Shown here: positions 33,812 to 43,509 of the stretch, one piece after another
Position numbering within the stretch: position 1 is the stretch's first letter
Layout: the number at the start of each line of letters is the position of its first letter
Assembly: GCF_900110165.1 (NCBI RefSeq)
Contig: NZ_FOCQ01000006.1
Coordinates: 124,001 to 188,000 of the forward strand
Direction of reading: 5' to 3'
Source of the DNA: Lihuaxuella thermophila
GTDB lineage: Bacteria; Bacillota; Bacilli; Thermoactinomycetales; Thermoactinomycetaceae
DNA length: 64,000 bases
The notes under the pieces: generated by a model
What the model saw: only the letters and a program-made list of their open reading frames with translations
Told to the model about the DNA's origin: nothing
The model's database searches: none
Program-made: the position numbers and the translations under genes

Positions 33812-34867
33812 CTACTTCCAAGGGCCGATCTTATATATTCGTTCATATAACAATTTAACTTCCTGCTCGATTTCCTTTTTAAATTCAATCGGCTCGACCA
33901 CTTCCATCGCGCTCCCCCATCTTAAAACCCATTCTTTTAATTCTGTAGGGCTGGCGATTCTGGGAATTCGAATTTCACCGTAAACATATTTGCCGTTCAT
34001 CTTTTTACGAATCGGTGTAATTTGCTGATTTCGATGCCATTCTTTTTCGGAGATCCGTTCAAATACTTTTTCGTCCAATATATATAATCTGTAATCTTTT
34101 CGTCCTTGATAGGATTCTGCTTCCAACATTTGAGCCAAATAAACTTTCGCCTGCTCTTCCTTAAAGCTTAAAACTTCATGATATTTCCCTTCTTTTTCCA
34201 GCGGTGACCGGAATTGAACTAACCTCCTTAATTCCTGCAACCGGTCAAGTCGGTAATGCCGGAGTTGAACCTTATTATTTTCCAAATCTGGTTCATACAA
34301 AGGGTTCCCGATGATGTAAAATACGCTTTTCGTATAATACACCATAAAGGGGTCTAAGTACTTCACTTGGTTCTTATGTGTGAATCGGATCACCTGGCTT
34401 AACAAAATGGCATCAAACACTTCATGCAATGATTGATAGAAATGAGAACGCTTTTTAGGATAACCAAACCGGCTGATATGGTAAAATCTTGACCATTCTT
34501 TTAGACACTTGACATCATTCTCCGATAATACCGAACACGCATGCTTAAATAATGACTCGTATGCTCTTGCATTCTGAAGCAATGGTTCCACTTGTTTTAA
34601 TGCCAAAAAAAGATAAAGTCTCACTTCGGAGTTGAGACTTGCCAGACTGCGCGAAAAGTTGCCCTCATATTTACCGTGTTTTTTTATGATGTACTCTTTT
34701 TGATTCGGTTCATTTAAAAGCTTAATCAGAACATCTATATCTTTTCGAATTTGTCTCTCACTCACTCCGTAACGTTGAGCCGTTTCCTTGATCGAATGCG
34801 GGCCGGGATCAACCAGCAAACGGGCAATCATGTCAAACAATCGTTCAACACGGGCTTGCTTTTTCAT
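33812..34867 (-). CDS. WYL-domain transcriptional regulator of the CRISPR locus
   Basis: 351 residues. An N-terminal winged helix-turn-helix (about 19-60, SIKETAQRYGVSERQIRKDIDVL) is followed by a WYL-like ligand-binding domain (about 140-220, with PFMVYYTKSVFYIIGNP) and a C-terminal extension (about 240-350). WYL regulators are common beside type I-D and other CRISPR loci and are thought to bind nucleic acid or a nucleotide signal. Here the gene sits between array 2 and the cas operon on the same strand, with its own terminator. Control of the cas promoter is inferred from position. Whether it represses or activates cannot be told. Confidence 0.85.
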   Translation of the reverse strand: MKKQARVERLFDMIARLLVDPGPHSIKETAQRYGVSERQIRKDIDVLIKLLNEPNQKEYIIKKHGKYEGNFSRSLASLNSEVRLYLFLALKQVEPLLQNARAYESLFKHACSVLSENDVKCLKEWSRFYHISRFGYPKKRSHFYQSLHEVFDAILLSQVIRFTHKNQVKYLDPFMVYYTKSVFYIIGNPLYEPDLENNKVQLRHYRLDRLQELRRLVQFRSPLEKEGKYHEVLSFKEEQAKVYLAQMLEAESYQGRKDYRLYILDEKVFERISEKEWHRNQQITPIRKKMNGKYVYGEIRIPRIASPTELKEWVLRWGSAMEVVEPIEFKKEIEQEVKLLYERIYKIGPWK

Positions 34868-35031
34868 TGCGTGGTTCCTTTCGAAAAGAATTTTTTATTA
34901 GGATGTTTTCGTTTATTAAGACCACCTGTCCTTCATAAATCTCCAAGAATCCCTGTTCACCATTGTCATCTTATTAAGGGCATAGATTGACATTTTTCCT
35001 AAGGTCCGGCAGATAGTTGGAGCGGATGTGT

Positions 35032-37355
35032 AAAACAATCCTCTTAATGAGGTGCATTCGTTTGAGACAACATCGGCCACCTTGAAAGGTCTGGTTTCCG
35101 AACGGTTTCAATCCTCTTAATGAGGTGCATTCGTTTGAGACTTGCCAGCCGGAAGGTATTCTCTTCCGACAATATAGTTTCAATCCTCTTAATGAGGTGC
35201 ATTCGTTTGAGACACCGGCAAAAAGCCACCCTTCGGCTATCTCCGAGACGTTTCAATCCTCTTAATGAGGTGCATTCGTTTGAGACAGGTGATCCGGTAT
35301 CCGGATTTTCAAAACGATGGGCGTTTCAATCCTCTTAATGAGGTGCATTCGTTTGAGACGCCAGGCTTGACCAGATGGAAGAGAAGATGGAAAGCGCAGT
35401 TTCAATCCTCTTAATGAGGTGCATTCGTTTGAGACCGTGATGGAGCCCTACCTCGTTCGGATCGCAGAGCTGTTTCAATCCTCTTAATGAGGTGCATTCG
35501 TTTGAGACCCTGTCGATCTGTCCAGAGATAGAGGAACCGCATCGAGGTTTCAATCCTCTTAATGAGGTGCATTCGTTTGAGACGGTATTAACGATGCCAA
35601 GTTATTTTGAACAATGGGGGATGTTTCAATCCTCTTAATGAGGTGCATTCGTTTGAGACACTTACCATTTCCCCTTTCGTTCGTTGCCGTTAACCTGTTT
35701 CAATCCTCTTAATGAGGTGCATTCGTTTGAGACACGATCTGGTTAACCGGTCCAACCGATAAACTACTACGTTTCAATCCTCTTAATGAGGTGCATTCGT
35801 TTGAGACCGCCCAAACGGTGACAACGTTCTCCCATGTTTCCCGGTTTCAATCCTCTTAATGAGGTGCATTCGTTTGAGACGTGATCCTGCGTTAATTTAA
35901 TCTCGTTAATATATCTGGTTTCAATCCTCTTAATGAGGTGCATTCGTTTGAGACTCTCGAAAACCGGAACCAAAAAGGATACGGTCGTCTGTTTCAATCC
36001 TCTTAATGAGGTGCATTCGTTTGAGACGCGATTGATGAAGATGAAAAATAAAAACCAGTCTCGTTTCAATCCTCTTAATGAGGTGCATTCGTTTGAGACA
36101 CTATGGGACGCGACATTGGACTTGCGAACCAGACCGGCAGTTTCAATCCTCTTAATGAGGTGCATTCGTTTGAGACTTTTTGGAATTTAGGATCTAGCAT
36201 CCTACGTGCTTCGTTTCAATCCTCTTAATGAGGTGCATTCGTTTGAGACGAGTATAGACCGACGGCAAAGTATCCGGGATTAAAGTTTCAATCCTCTTAA
36301 TGAGGTGCATTCGTTTGAGACGTTCGGAACCCGCGTATTTGCACATAGACGCTAATAGTTTCAATCCTCTTAATGAGGTGCATTCGTTTGAGACGTGAAG
36401 GTGATTTTCTGCTTTCTCATAATTTCCCTTCTTTCTATGTTTCAATCCTCTTAATGAGGTGCATTCGTTTGAGACTCTGTAAGGGTAAGGGTAGGGTTAG
36501 AAAAGAAAAAGGGGGTTTCAATCCTCTTAATGAGGTGCATTCGTTTGAGACAACCGCGGAAACTTACCCGATCTTTACTGCGACGATGGTTTCAATCCTC
36601 TTAATGAGGTGCATTCGTTTGAGACGACGGATCGGTGGAAGTAATCGCAATTGCCTATATTGTTTCAATCCTCTTAATGAGGTGCATTCGTTTGAGACAT
36701 CTCTCGCGAAATGAAAAACGGCGGGGCGAGTCGTAAGTTTCAATCCTCTTAATGAGGTGCATTCGTTTGAGACAGAGTGAGGGAACGATAAACAATACGG
36801 AGGATGATTGTTTCAATCCTCTTAATGAGGTGCATTCGTTTGAGACGACTGGTCCGGTTCCTTCCAGTTCAATCGAAACCTCGTTTCAATCCTCTTAATG
36901 AGGTGCATTCGTTTGAGACTCTTATACTGCTCGGATTATTGAAGGTAAATTTCGTTAGTTTCAATCCTCTTAATGAGGTGCATTCGTTTGAGACTTCGGC
37001 AGCATTGGGCGATATTTATACCCGCCGATGGTTTCAATCCTCTTAATGAGGTGCATTCGTTTGAGACGCTGTTGCTGGTTTGTAAGATACGCCAAAGAAT
37101 TGGTTTCAATCCTCTTAATGAGGTGCATTCGTTTGAGACGGCCATATTCTCTACTCCTTCCCAAGGGATGGGCGGGTTTCAATCCTCTTAATGAGGTGCA
37201 TTCGTTTGAGACATGGCCTTGCCACATCCGCGCAAGTTCCAATCGCGTTTCAATCCTCTTAATGAGGTGCATTCGTTTGAGACCGCCAGCTTTGTCGTCC
37301 ATCTCAAAAGTGAAAGTAGTTTCAATCCTCTTAATGAGGTGCATTCGTTTGAGAC
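35032..37355 (-). CRISPR. CRISPR array 2: 32 repeats, 31 spacers (type I-D)
   Basis: The same 37-base repeat as array 1, same orientation, transcribed on the minus strand from the leader at 37356-37547. Interior repeats are identical to those of array 1, so one Cas6 can process both. The repeat at 35032-35068 has AAAA in place of GTTT, marking the trailer end. No spacer is obviously shared with array 1. Spacer lengths are about 35-39 bases. Confidence 0.98.
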
Positions 37356-37547
37356 GGCGGGTGTCAAATCCCTTGATAAAGAAGGCTTTCGACATTCATT
37401 TCCGAACACCTCCATTTTAGTACATGTTTTTTCATTAAAAATCCCTCCTTCAGTTCGTCTCAATATCGCCAAACCGCTTATCTTTACTGGCTTTTCCGGT
37501 TTCCGAACACCCCCCGGGTCTGAGCCGAAGCTATGGGTGTTCGGAAA
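37356..37547 (-). promoter_or_regulatory. CRISPR leader 2
   Basis: 192 bases, about 96% identical to leader 1, with the same three copies of the 12-mer (plus-strand 37399-37410 and 37500-37511, and inverted 37536-37547) and the same hairpin. Identity to leader 1 ends exactly at the outer end of the hairpin. This copy carries the Ser-Glu-His-Pro-stop end of cas6 although no cas6 is attached. Confidence 0.85.
37364..37435 (-). CDS. Micro-ORF in CRISPR leader 2 (23 codons)
   Basis: The same frame as in leader 1: AAGGAGGG, 7 bases, ATG, 23 codons, stop 8 bases before the first repeat. It differs from the leader 1 frame by one silent change and Pro19 to Leu. With only two recently duplicated copies, conservation of the frame is weak evidence for translation. 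Confidence 0.35.
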   Translation of the reverse strand: MKKHVLKWRCSEMNVESLLYQGI

Positions 37548-37689
37548 AAGTGCTGATGTCCTTTCACTCTCATAATGATTATACCCTGACCTGAATTGCA
37601 ATGGAATAAACGTACAAATTTAAATTATTAAAAAAAAGCTTCTGTGTGTCATCCTATCTATATTCACCCTTTTACTTTTTCTCCCAACA

Positions 37690-37731
37690 AAGAAAGCCGG
37701 CAGCCCTGATTTCCATGCTGCCGGCTTTTTT
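37690..37731. terminator. Terminator of the gamma-glutamyltranspeptidase gene
   Basis: AAAGCCGGCAG pairs with CTGCCGGCTTT across 14 bases. T-rich tracts on both sides allow bidirectional function; the ggt stop is 6 bases away. Confidence 0.85.
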
Positions 37732-37736
37732 CTATC

Positions 37737-39488
37737 CTATCTCCTGTTCAACCCGATGGCGGTGCTTTCCCGTGAGGAATCGCCTGCACCCAGATAGTTG
37801 CCTGTTTTGTGGTCAATCCAGAGTGCGTTTACGTTTCCGATCTCGGTGGGGGAAGACTCCCAGCTGTGGCCTCTTTCGGCCAATGCTGCACGTACCTCAT
37901 CGGGAACCCCTTGCTCCCATCGGATGTTGGGGTAGCTGCTGCTGAAGATGCGGGGTTCTTCAATGGCATCTTTCAAGCTCATTCCATAGCTCAGCTTATT
38001 AAACATCACCTGGAATACCGATGCGATAATGGTGGAGCCGCCCGGAGAACCGACGGTCATGACCGGTTTGCCGTCTTTAAACACGATGGTCGGCGTCATG
38101 CTGCTGCGGGGGCGTTTGTTGGGCTGGACTTCATTGGGGCCGCCAGGGATGGCGTCAAAGTCGGTCAGCTCATTGTTAAGCAGGAATCCGTAACCGGGGA
38201 CCATGATACCCGTTCCAAACTCTTGTTCAATCGTGGTCGTATAAGAAACGAGGTTCCCCCAGCGGTCCGCCACGGTAAAGTGGGTGGTTTGGCCGGGTCG
38301 ATGGTCTTGCGGCACTCCTTTTTTGGCCGGTGTGCGTCCTTCATATTTCCACGGGTCCCCCGGCTTCACATTTGGATTGGCTTTGTCCGGATCGATGAGT
38401 GCCGCCCGCTCTTCAATATAGCGCGGGTCGAGCAATCCTTTGAGCGGCATGTCCACAAACTCGGGATCGCCAAGATAGGCGCCGCGGTCGGCGTAAGCCA
38501 GATGCATCGCTTCCGTGAACAGATGGTATTTATCTGCGGAACGGACTCCTTTTTCCTTCGCATCGACTTTGTCCAGCAGTTTCAGGATTTGCAGCATGGT
38601 GACCCCGCCGGAACTGGGCGGCGGCATGGTGGCGACCCGGTATCCTTCATATTCACCCCAGATGGGGGCATCTTCGGTGACTTGATACCGCTTCAGGTCG
38701 GCCAATTGCATGTTTCCGCCTTTTTCGTTGACGGCTTTCACCAATGCTTGGCCGATCGGGCCTTTGTAGAACGCATCCACCCCTTTGCTCTGAATGAGGC
38801 GGAAGGTTTTCGCCAGATCCTTTTGTACGAGCAAATCCCCTTCTTTCAGCGGATTACCGCCAGGCACGAACACTTTTTTGGCTTCCGGGGACAATCTGTC
38901 CTGAAACTCGTGTATATCCCGGGCCAGCACCCAATTGACCGGAACCCCTTTTTCCGCCAAACGGATCGCCGGCTCAATCAATTGGGCCATCGGACGGGTG
39001 CCCCATTTGTTCAGTGCCGTTTGCAAACCTTTTAACGTACCAGGAACCCCGACGGCATAACCCCGGGTGGAACGAATCTCAAAGGGAATCTCCTTCCCGT
39101 TTTCATCTAAAAACATGCGGGGATGAGCGGAAGCCGGGGCGCGTTCACGGCTGTCAATGATGGAGACCTTTTTGGTTTTCGCGTCATACACCATCATAAA
39201 GCCGCCGCCCCCGATGCCGGACATCATCGGTTCGGTCACGTTGAGCGCAAACTGAATGGCGACCGCCGCATCCACGGCATTGCCCCCGCGGGCCAGGACA
39301 TCGGCCCCCACTTTGGAGGCGAGCGGGTGGGCGGTCACGACCATGCCGGCGTTTCCGGTCGCTACGGGGGAGGAAGATGACTGCTTCATCGCGACAGAAG
39401 GATGGGCTTGGACGACTGGTGCAACACTAAATAAAAGAAGGAACAGACTGAAAAGCAGCGCGCAGACTGACTTCCAGCGTTTTAACAT
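37737..39488 (-). CDS. ggt: Secreted gamma-glutamyltranspeptidase
   Basis: 583 residues. A signal peptide (MLKRWKSVC then a long Leu/Phe-rich core, cleavage near VQA) is followed by the large and small subunits of the Ntn-hydrolase. The self-cleavage site and catalytic Thr lie in GQTTHFTVAD (about residue 405). Upstream, GGNAVDAAVA and SGIGGGGFMMVYD are family signatures; GGSTIIASVFQV and SSRESTAIG lie near the end. It hydrolyses or transfers gamma-glutamyl groups of glutathione, glutamine or poly-gamma-glutamate outside the cell. It is monocistronic. The complete catalytic core argues for an active enzyme. Confidence 0.95.
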   Translation of the reverse strand: MLKRWKSVCALLFSLFLLLFSVAPVVQAHPSVAMKQSSSSPVATGNAGMVVTAHPLASKVGADVLARGGNAVDAAVAIQFALNVTEPMMSGIGGGGFMMVYDAKTKKVSIIDSRERAPASAHPRMFLDENGKEIPFEIRSTRGYAVGVPGTLKGLQTALNKWGTRPMAQLIEPAIRLAEKGVPVNWVLARDIHEFQDRLSPEAKKVFVPGGNPLKEGDLLVQKDLAKTFRLIQSKGVDAFYKGPIGQALVKAVNEKGGNMQLADLKRYQVTEDAPIWGEYEGYRVATMPPPSSGGVTMLQILKLLDKVDAKEKGVRSADKYHLFTEAMHLAYADRGAYLGDPEFVDMPLKGLLDPRYIEERAALIDPDKANPNVKPGDPWKYEGRTPAKKGVPQDHRPGQTTHFTVADRWGNLVSYTTTIEQEFGTGIMVPGYGFLLNNELTDFDAIPGGPNEVQPNKRPRSSMTPTIVFKDGKPVMTVGSPGGSTIIASVFQVMFNKLSYGMSLKDAIEEPRIFSSSYPNIRWEQGVPDEVRAALAERGHSWESSPTEIGNVNALWIDHKTGNYLGAGDSSRESTAIGLNRR

Positions 39489-39705
39489 GCATGGATCTCC
39501 CTTCCATTATGTAAGTTTATATTCAATTTTCATTATAATATAATGATTTTATAATTTATATAAACAGATAGGAAAGCTGCAATCCAACATTTTTATTTAT
39601 TGCCCTGGTCTTGGCGGATAAGAAAGTAAACCAGAACATCACTCCAATGATATTTCTGCATTTGCACAATGGATGGGCTTATTTTTTATCCAACTTCAGC
39701 AACCC

Positions 39706-39777
39706 GTGAGTCCATGTGGGATCCTACAGAGAGAAGCAGGTTGGAATGGATTCCAACCTGCCCATCGATGGACTCGC
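39706..39777. repeat. Nested long palindrome downstream of the protease gene
   Basis: The inner stem GCAGGTTGGAAT pairs perfectly with ATTCCAACCTGC across GG (39736-39761). The outer arms GAGTCCAT and ATGGACTC (39708-39715, 39768-39775) pair around it. It starts 13 bases past the protease stop on the minus strand and may act as terminator, although only a weak T-tract follows. Confidence 0.6.
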
Positions 39778-39789
39778 AAAACCTGCTGC

Positions 39790-41037
39790 TTACTTCACGC
39801 GCGGGAAACCGAATCCGGAAGCAATATCGTCTCCTGTATCGGCATAAAGCCCGCCATTGATATCATTATTCTTCGCTCTCGTTTGTATCTCGGCTCGCAG
39901 ATTACCATTGCTCCAGCTAGGGTTTTCCGCCCAGATTTTAGCTGCAAGCCCTGAGATGTGAGGGGTTGCCATGGAGGTTCCGCTGATCGTATTGTACCCG
40001 CCGTTTTTCCATGTAGACTCGATTGCGCGACCAGGAGCGGAAACCTCCACATCGCGTTCCTGAATCACATAGTCACCATCGGTATTGGGATTGCCGCGGG
40101 AGGAAAAATCGGCTACCCGATAATTGCCGTTTTCCTGTACATTTTCGAGTGCCGCTACCGCTATGGCATCCACCAGTCCTCCGGGATATCCGATGGTATC
40201 CGGATTGGGTCCGTCGTTCCCGGCTGCTGCGACCACCAAGGCTCCGTTATTATAAGCATAAGTGACAGCATCCGCGATCAGGCTGTCTTTGGCAGAGGAA
40301 CCCAAGGACATGGAAATAACGACATGAACCCCCAGGCGTTTCCCTTCATCAGCGGCGTGACGGATGGCGTTGGCAATGTCGTCAGAGTAACCAAATCCAC
40401 TGTTTCCAAGTACTTTATATGCCCAAAGTTTGGATGCCGGGCTCACTCCGTAAATGCCCTTGCCGTCAGCCCCCCCATTGGCTAAAATTGTTCCGGCTAC
40501 ATGAGTACCGTGCCCGTTTTTATCTTCGCAGACTCCATTTTTAAAACCTGTCGGTGCTGTAAAGTCTTTACACTGTTCAACATTGCTCACTAAATCCACA
40601 TGATCCGTATAAACTCCGGTATCCAATACGGCTACACGGATTCCTGCCCCTCCATTCGTGGCAGAAATGGAAGAATCATTGTAAATCGCTTCAATTCCCC
40701 AGGGAGTTGGATCGGATGGTGTTGAAGTACGGGTAGCTTTTGCACTGACTTTTCCGAGGGCATAAACCTTATGAACTTCTCTGATCTGAATATCTTTCCG
40801 CTCTTTCAACTGTTCAAACTGCTGACGGGTTACATCGGTGGTAAACCCTTTTTCCCTAAAATCCCAACGTTTTCCATATTTTTTCATAAGCCCTTGCTTG
40901 TCCAAATGGTCTGTTTGGATCCATACCCGGACTTTTTCCGATGCAGAAGCAGATGTAGCCCCAACAACACTTCCCCATAAAGAGAAGACCGTGACAAAGG
41001 ACATCAGCGTCATGCCCAATACCTTGATTGTACGCAC
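39790..41037 (-). CDS. Secreted subtilisin-like serine protease (S8)
   Basis: 415 residues. The start is taken as GTG at 41037 because GGGGAGG lies 8 bases upstream and a normal signal peptide begins there (MRTIKVLGMTLMSF..., cleavage near ASA). A propeptide of about 70 residues precedes the mature enzyme, whose catalytic triad is visible: Asp in VAVLDTGV, His in NGHGTHVAGT and Ser in SGTSMATPH. The oxyanion Asn lies in AAAGNDG. It resembles extracellular thermitase/subtilisin-type proteases. There is no cell wall anchor. It would supply amino acids from extracellular protein. Confidence 0.95.
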   Translation of the reverse strand: MRTIKVLGMTLMSFVTVFSLWGSVVGATSASASEKVRVWIQTDHLDKQGLMKKYGKRWDFREKGFTTDVTRQQFEQLKERKDIQIREVHKVYALGKVSAKATRTSTPSDPTPWGIEAIYNDSSISATNGGAGIRVAVLDTGVYTDHVDLVSNVEQCKDFTAPTGFKNGVCEDKNGHGTHVAGTILANGGADGKGIYGVSPASKLWAYKVLGNSGFGYSDDIANAIRHAADEGKRLGVHVVISMSLGSSAKDSLIADAVTYAYNNGALVVAAAGNDGPNPDTIGYPGGLVDAIAVAALENVQENGNYRVADFSSRGNPNTDGDYVIQERDVEVSAPGRAIESTWKNGGYNTISGTSMATPHISGLAAKIWAENPSWSNGNLRAEIQTRAKNNDINGGLYADTGDDIASGFGFPRVK

Positions 41038-41332
41038 AGGCTGCCCCTCCCCTTGAATGTTATTCATGTTCAACAAAATTTTAACACAATTCAGATATAA
41101 ATTATAATAAAGATTTCGATATTTGCATCATTAAAATCTGTCGATAATAGAGGAAATAGAAATAAAAAAATGAATTCATATAGATTATAGATAATGAACA
41201 AGGAGGAACCTGGGATTGACCTGACTTTCGGCCCATAAAATCCAGTAATTTCCAGCGAAGAACTAACCCCCTCTTAAAACCATCCATCTCATTACGAACA
41301 CAAAACATGAATTAAAGGAGTGAACACCGTCT

Positions 41333-42592
41333 ATGCAAGGACATTCACGTGTGGTTACCCGGCTTTCGACCATGATGTTTCTTCAGTTTTTCGTCTGGGG
41401 AGCCTGGTATGCGACGATGGGTTTAGTGCTCACTAAACACGGATTGTCCTCGATCATCGGAACCGCTTACTCCGTCGGTTCCATTGCCGCCATCATCGCC
41501 CCGTTTTTCCTGGGGATGGTTGTTGACCGGTTTTTTGCTTCCGAAAGAGTCTTGGGCCTTCTCCATATCGTCGGCGGAATTTTATTAGCGATCATTCCGG
41601 CCCAGATCCATTCCGGAAACGAAACGGCTCTCTTATGGATGCTTTTCATTTATACGCTCTGTTATATGCCGACACTGGCCCTCTCAAACAACGTAGCCTT
41701 CCATCATATTGAAGACGGTGCCAAAAACTTCCCGTTGATCCGGGTGTTCGGAACGATCGGCTGGATCGTGGCCGGCGTGATCATCGGACAGCTCGGTTAT
41801 TCAGACAACCCGGTTATTTTCCAGATTGCCGCAGTTGCTTCGATTTTGCTGGGATTGTTCAGTTTTACCCTGCCCCATACTCCCGCTCCGGCAAAAGGAA
41901 AACCTCTTTCCGTGCGCGATTTGCTTTGCCTGGATGCACTTGAGATGTTAAAAGAACGAAACTATTTGGTCTTTATGATTTGCTCGATGCTCATCTGCAT
42001 CCCGTTATCTGCCTATTATTCATTTACATCGCCTTTTCTGGCAGCAGTCGGGTTCCAGAACGTCGGCGGCGTGATGACCATCGGTCAAATGTCTGAGATC
42101 ATTTTTATGCTGCTGGTTCCTCTCTTCTTCCGCCGCCTGGGTGTCAAATACATGCTGCTTGTCGGAATGATTGCCTGGACGCTCCGGTATGTATTGTTTG
42201 GATTCGGAGCGCCTGCTGAGATCACGGCTTTTATGTATCTGGGGATCGCCTTGCACGGCATTTGCTACGATTTCTTCTTCGTCACCGGTTTTATCTATGC
42301 GGAGAAAAAGGCTGGTGAAAAAGTAAAAGGGCAAGCACAGAGCTTATTGGTTTTGTTTACGCAGGGGATCGGCATGTACATAGGAGCCATGATAGCCGGT
42401 CAACTCTTTAACCAAACCGTTACCTCACAAGGAACGGCGGCACTTTCCGAGTGGAAAGTGTTCTGGTTGTATCCGGCGCTTGGGGCTGCGGCCATTGCTC
42501 TGTTCTTCTTTTTCTTGTTCAAGGATCAAGTCGGCAAAGAACACTCTGTCCCGGTCAAGCAATCGCCGGAGAAGAAAGAAATGGAATTGTAA
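41333..42592 (+). CDS. Nucleoside permease, NHS family (NupG/XapB-like)
   Basis: 419 residues with 12 predicted membrane spans, a nucleoside:H+ symporter of the major facilitator superfamily. Family-typical features are the N-terminal LQFFVWGAWYATMGLVL, YMPTLALSNNVAFHHI, and RVFGTIGWIVAG after the fourth span. The C-terminal GICYDFFFVTGFIYAEKKA is also diagnostic. It would import nucleosides, which fits loosely with the nucleotidase at the start of the window although they are 40 kb apart. AAAGGAG lies before the ATG at slightly long spacing. It is a single-gene transcript with its own terminator. Confidence 0.88.
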   Translation: MQGHSRVVTRLSTMMFLQFFVWGAWYATMGLVLTKHGLSSIIGTAYSVGSIAAIIAPFFLGMVVDRFFASERVLGLLHIVGGILLAIIPAQIHSGNETALLWMLFIYTLCYMPTLALSNNVAFHHIEDGAKNFPLIRVFGTIGWIVAGVIIGQLGYSDNPVIFQIAAVASILLGLFSFTLPHTPAPAKGKPLSVRDLLCLDALEMLKERNYLVFMICSMLICIPLSAYYSFTSPFLAAVGFQNVGGVMTIGQMSEIIFMLLVPLFFRRLGVKYMLLVGMIAWTLRYVLFGFGAPAEITAFMYLGIALHGICYDFFFVTGFIYAEKKAGEKVKGQAQSLLVLFTQGIGMYIGAMIAGQLFNQTVTSQGTAALSEWKVFWLYPALGAAAIALFFFFLFKDQVGKEHSVPVKQSPEKKEMEL

Positions 42593-42628
42593 AATCAGGT
42601 TTCATTTGCATACGGGGAAGCAGACAGC

Positions 42629-42664
42629 GAGGGAACGTTCGTTTTTGAACTTCCCTCTTTTTTT
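42629..42664 (+). terminator. Terminator of the nucleoside permease gene
   Basis: GAGGGAA plus GTTC pair with GAAC plus TTCCCTC, with one bulged base, followed by a long T-run. Confidence 0.85.
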
Positions 42665-42763
42665 GGAGAAGGTCCCACGCCATTTCTTCTTAATATTCTG
42701 TATTTTTTAGTAAATATTTAGTATAATTAGAATATATCACTTGTGCAGAAAGGAAATCCCTGA

Positions 42764-43024
42764 ATGAAGAAAACGTGGCTGACCGCCAAGGAAATCAGTC
42801 AGTTCGGTTATTGCCCCGAACAATGGAGATTGACACGCTTGAACAAACACAGGCCGGTAGAAGTGGATCAAGAGAAACAGGCATCAAAACTGACCCGCTT
42901 GAAGGCAGGAAGAGACTATCATATGAACATTCAAGTGAAGCCGCCTTTGCATCGGTGGATCGCAATAGCGGTAGGTTTGTGCCTGATTCTGCTGCTCGTT
43001 CTGTTGTGGACGGTGATCAAATGA
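42764..43024 (+). CDS. Small membrane protein with Cas4-like N-terminal cysteine motif
   Basis: 86 residues. The first half contains ISQFGYCPEQWRLTRLNKHRP, which resembles the start of Cas4-type nucleases, where a Cys before Pro-x-x-W is the first iron-sulfur ligand. The C-terminus is one membrane span (IAIAVGLCLILLLVLLWTVI). Its stop overlaps the start of the next gene as ATGA, so the two are translationally coupled. AAAGGAA precedes the ATG and TATAAT lies about 40 bases upstream. The nuclease active site is absent here but present in the next protein, so the two probably work together. Confidence 0.7.
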   Translation: MKKTWLTAKEISQFGYCPEQWRLTRLNKHRPVEVDQEKQASKLTRLKAGRDYHMNIQVKPPLHRWIAIAVGLCLILLLVLLWTVIK

Positions 43025-43509
43025 TCTGGTTACTGGCCCTCTTTTTGTTGCTGATCCTTATCGGGTCCGTCGTGATCGCCGGAAAGAAAACGCCCGTTCT
43101 CATCTACTCGGACACCAGCGGCGACGCAACTGTTTTGAGCGATCCGGAACTCATGATCCGGGGCAAGCCGGATGAGATCTGGAAACTGTCGGATGGGACG
43201 TTTCTGATTGTGGAACATAAATCCGGTTTTTGCAAAAGCAATCAACCCTATTACAGCGATCAATTGCAACTGGCGGCTTACATGCATCTGGTTGAAAAAC
43301 AATACCGTCCCAAAAAAATTACAGGACAAATTCGCTACCAAAACAGATATTACACCCTTTACTGGAACGAGTCTCTCAAGCAACAGCTGCTGCAAGTCGT
43401 CGAAATAATGAGGAGGGTGGAGCAAGGGGAGGAAACGGAGTTTCCGGTCAATCTCAGCAAATGCCGCCAGTGCGAATTTTATCGCGTGTCTTGTGAAAAA
43501 AGCAGTTAG
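43021..43509 (+). CDS. Membrane-anchored PD-(D/E)XK nuclease, Cas4-like
   Basis: 162 residues. An N-terminal membrane span (MIWLLALFLLLILIGSVVIAG) is followed by a RecB-type nuclease core: GKPDEIW (motif II Asp), LIVEHKSG (Glu-x-Lys), YYSDQLQLAAYMHLVEK (QxxxY). The C-terminal CRQCEFYRVSC holds three cysteines like the C-terminal iron-sulfur ligands of Cas4. The fourth ligand, normally at the N-terminus, lies on the preceding 86-residue protein. It could be a naturally split nuclease or one gene broken between two membrane spans. It is outside the cas operon and next to splB; a role in DNA repair or uptake is speculation. Confidence 0.75.
   Translation: MIWLLALFLLLILIGSVVIAGKKTPVLIYSDTSGDATVLSDPELMIRGKPDEIWKLSDGTFLIVEHKSGFCKSNQPYYSDQLQLAAYMHLVEKQYRPKKITGQIRYQNRYYTLYWNESLKQQLLQVVEIMRRVEQGEETEFPVNLSKCRQCEFYRVSCEKSS

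Noticed and set aside
35093-35104. GTTTCCGAAC in the oldest spacer of array 2, like the leader 12-mer
   Set aside because: Only 10 bases match and it lies in a spacer far from the leader; treated as coincidence.
36476-36514. Telomere-like GGGTAA/TAGGG repeats in a spacer of array 2
   Set aside because: A single G-rich spacer can arise by chance from a G-rich protospacer; no other sign of a tandem repeat.
37809-39035. 408-codon open frame antisense to ggt
   Set aside because: Shadow of the complete, well-supported gamma-glutamyltranspeptidase gene.
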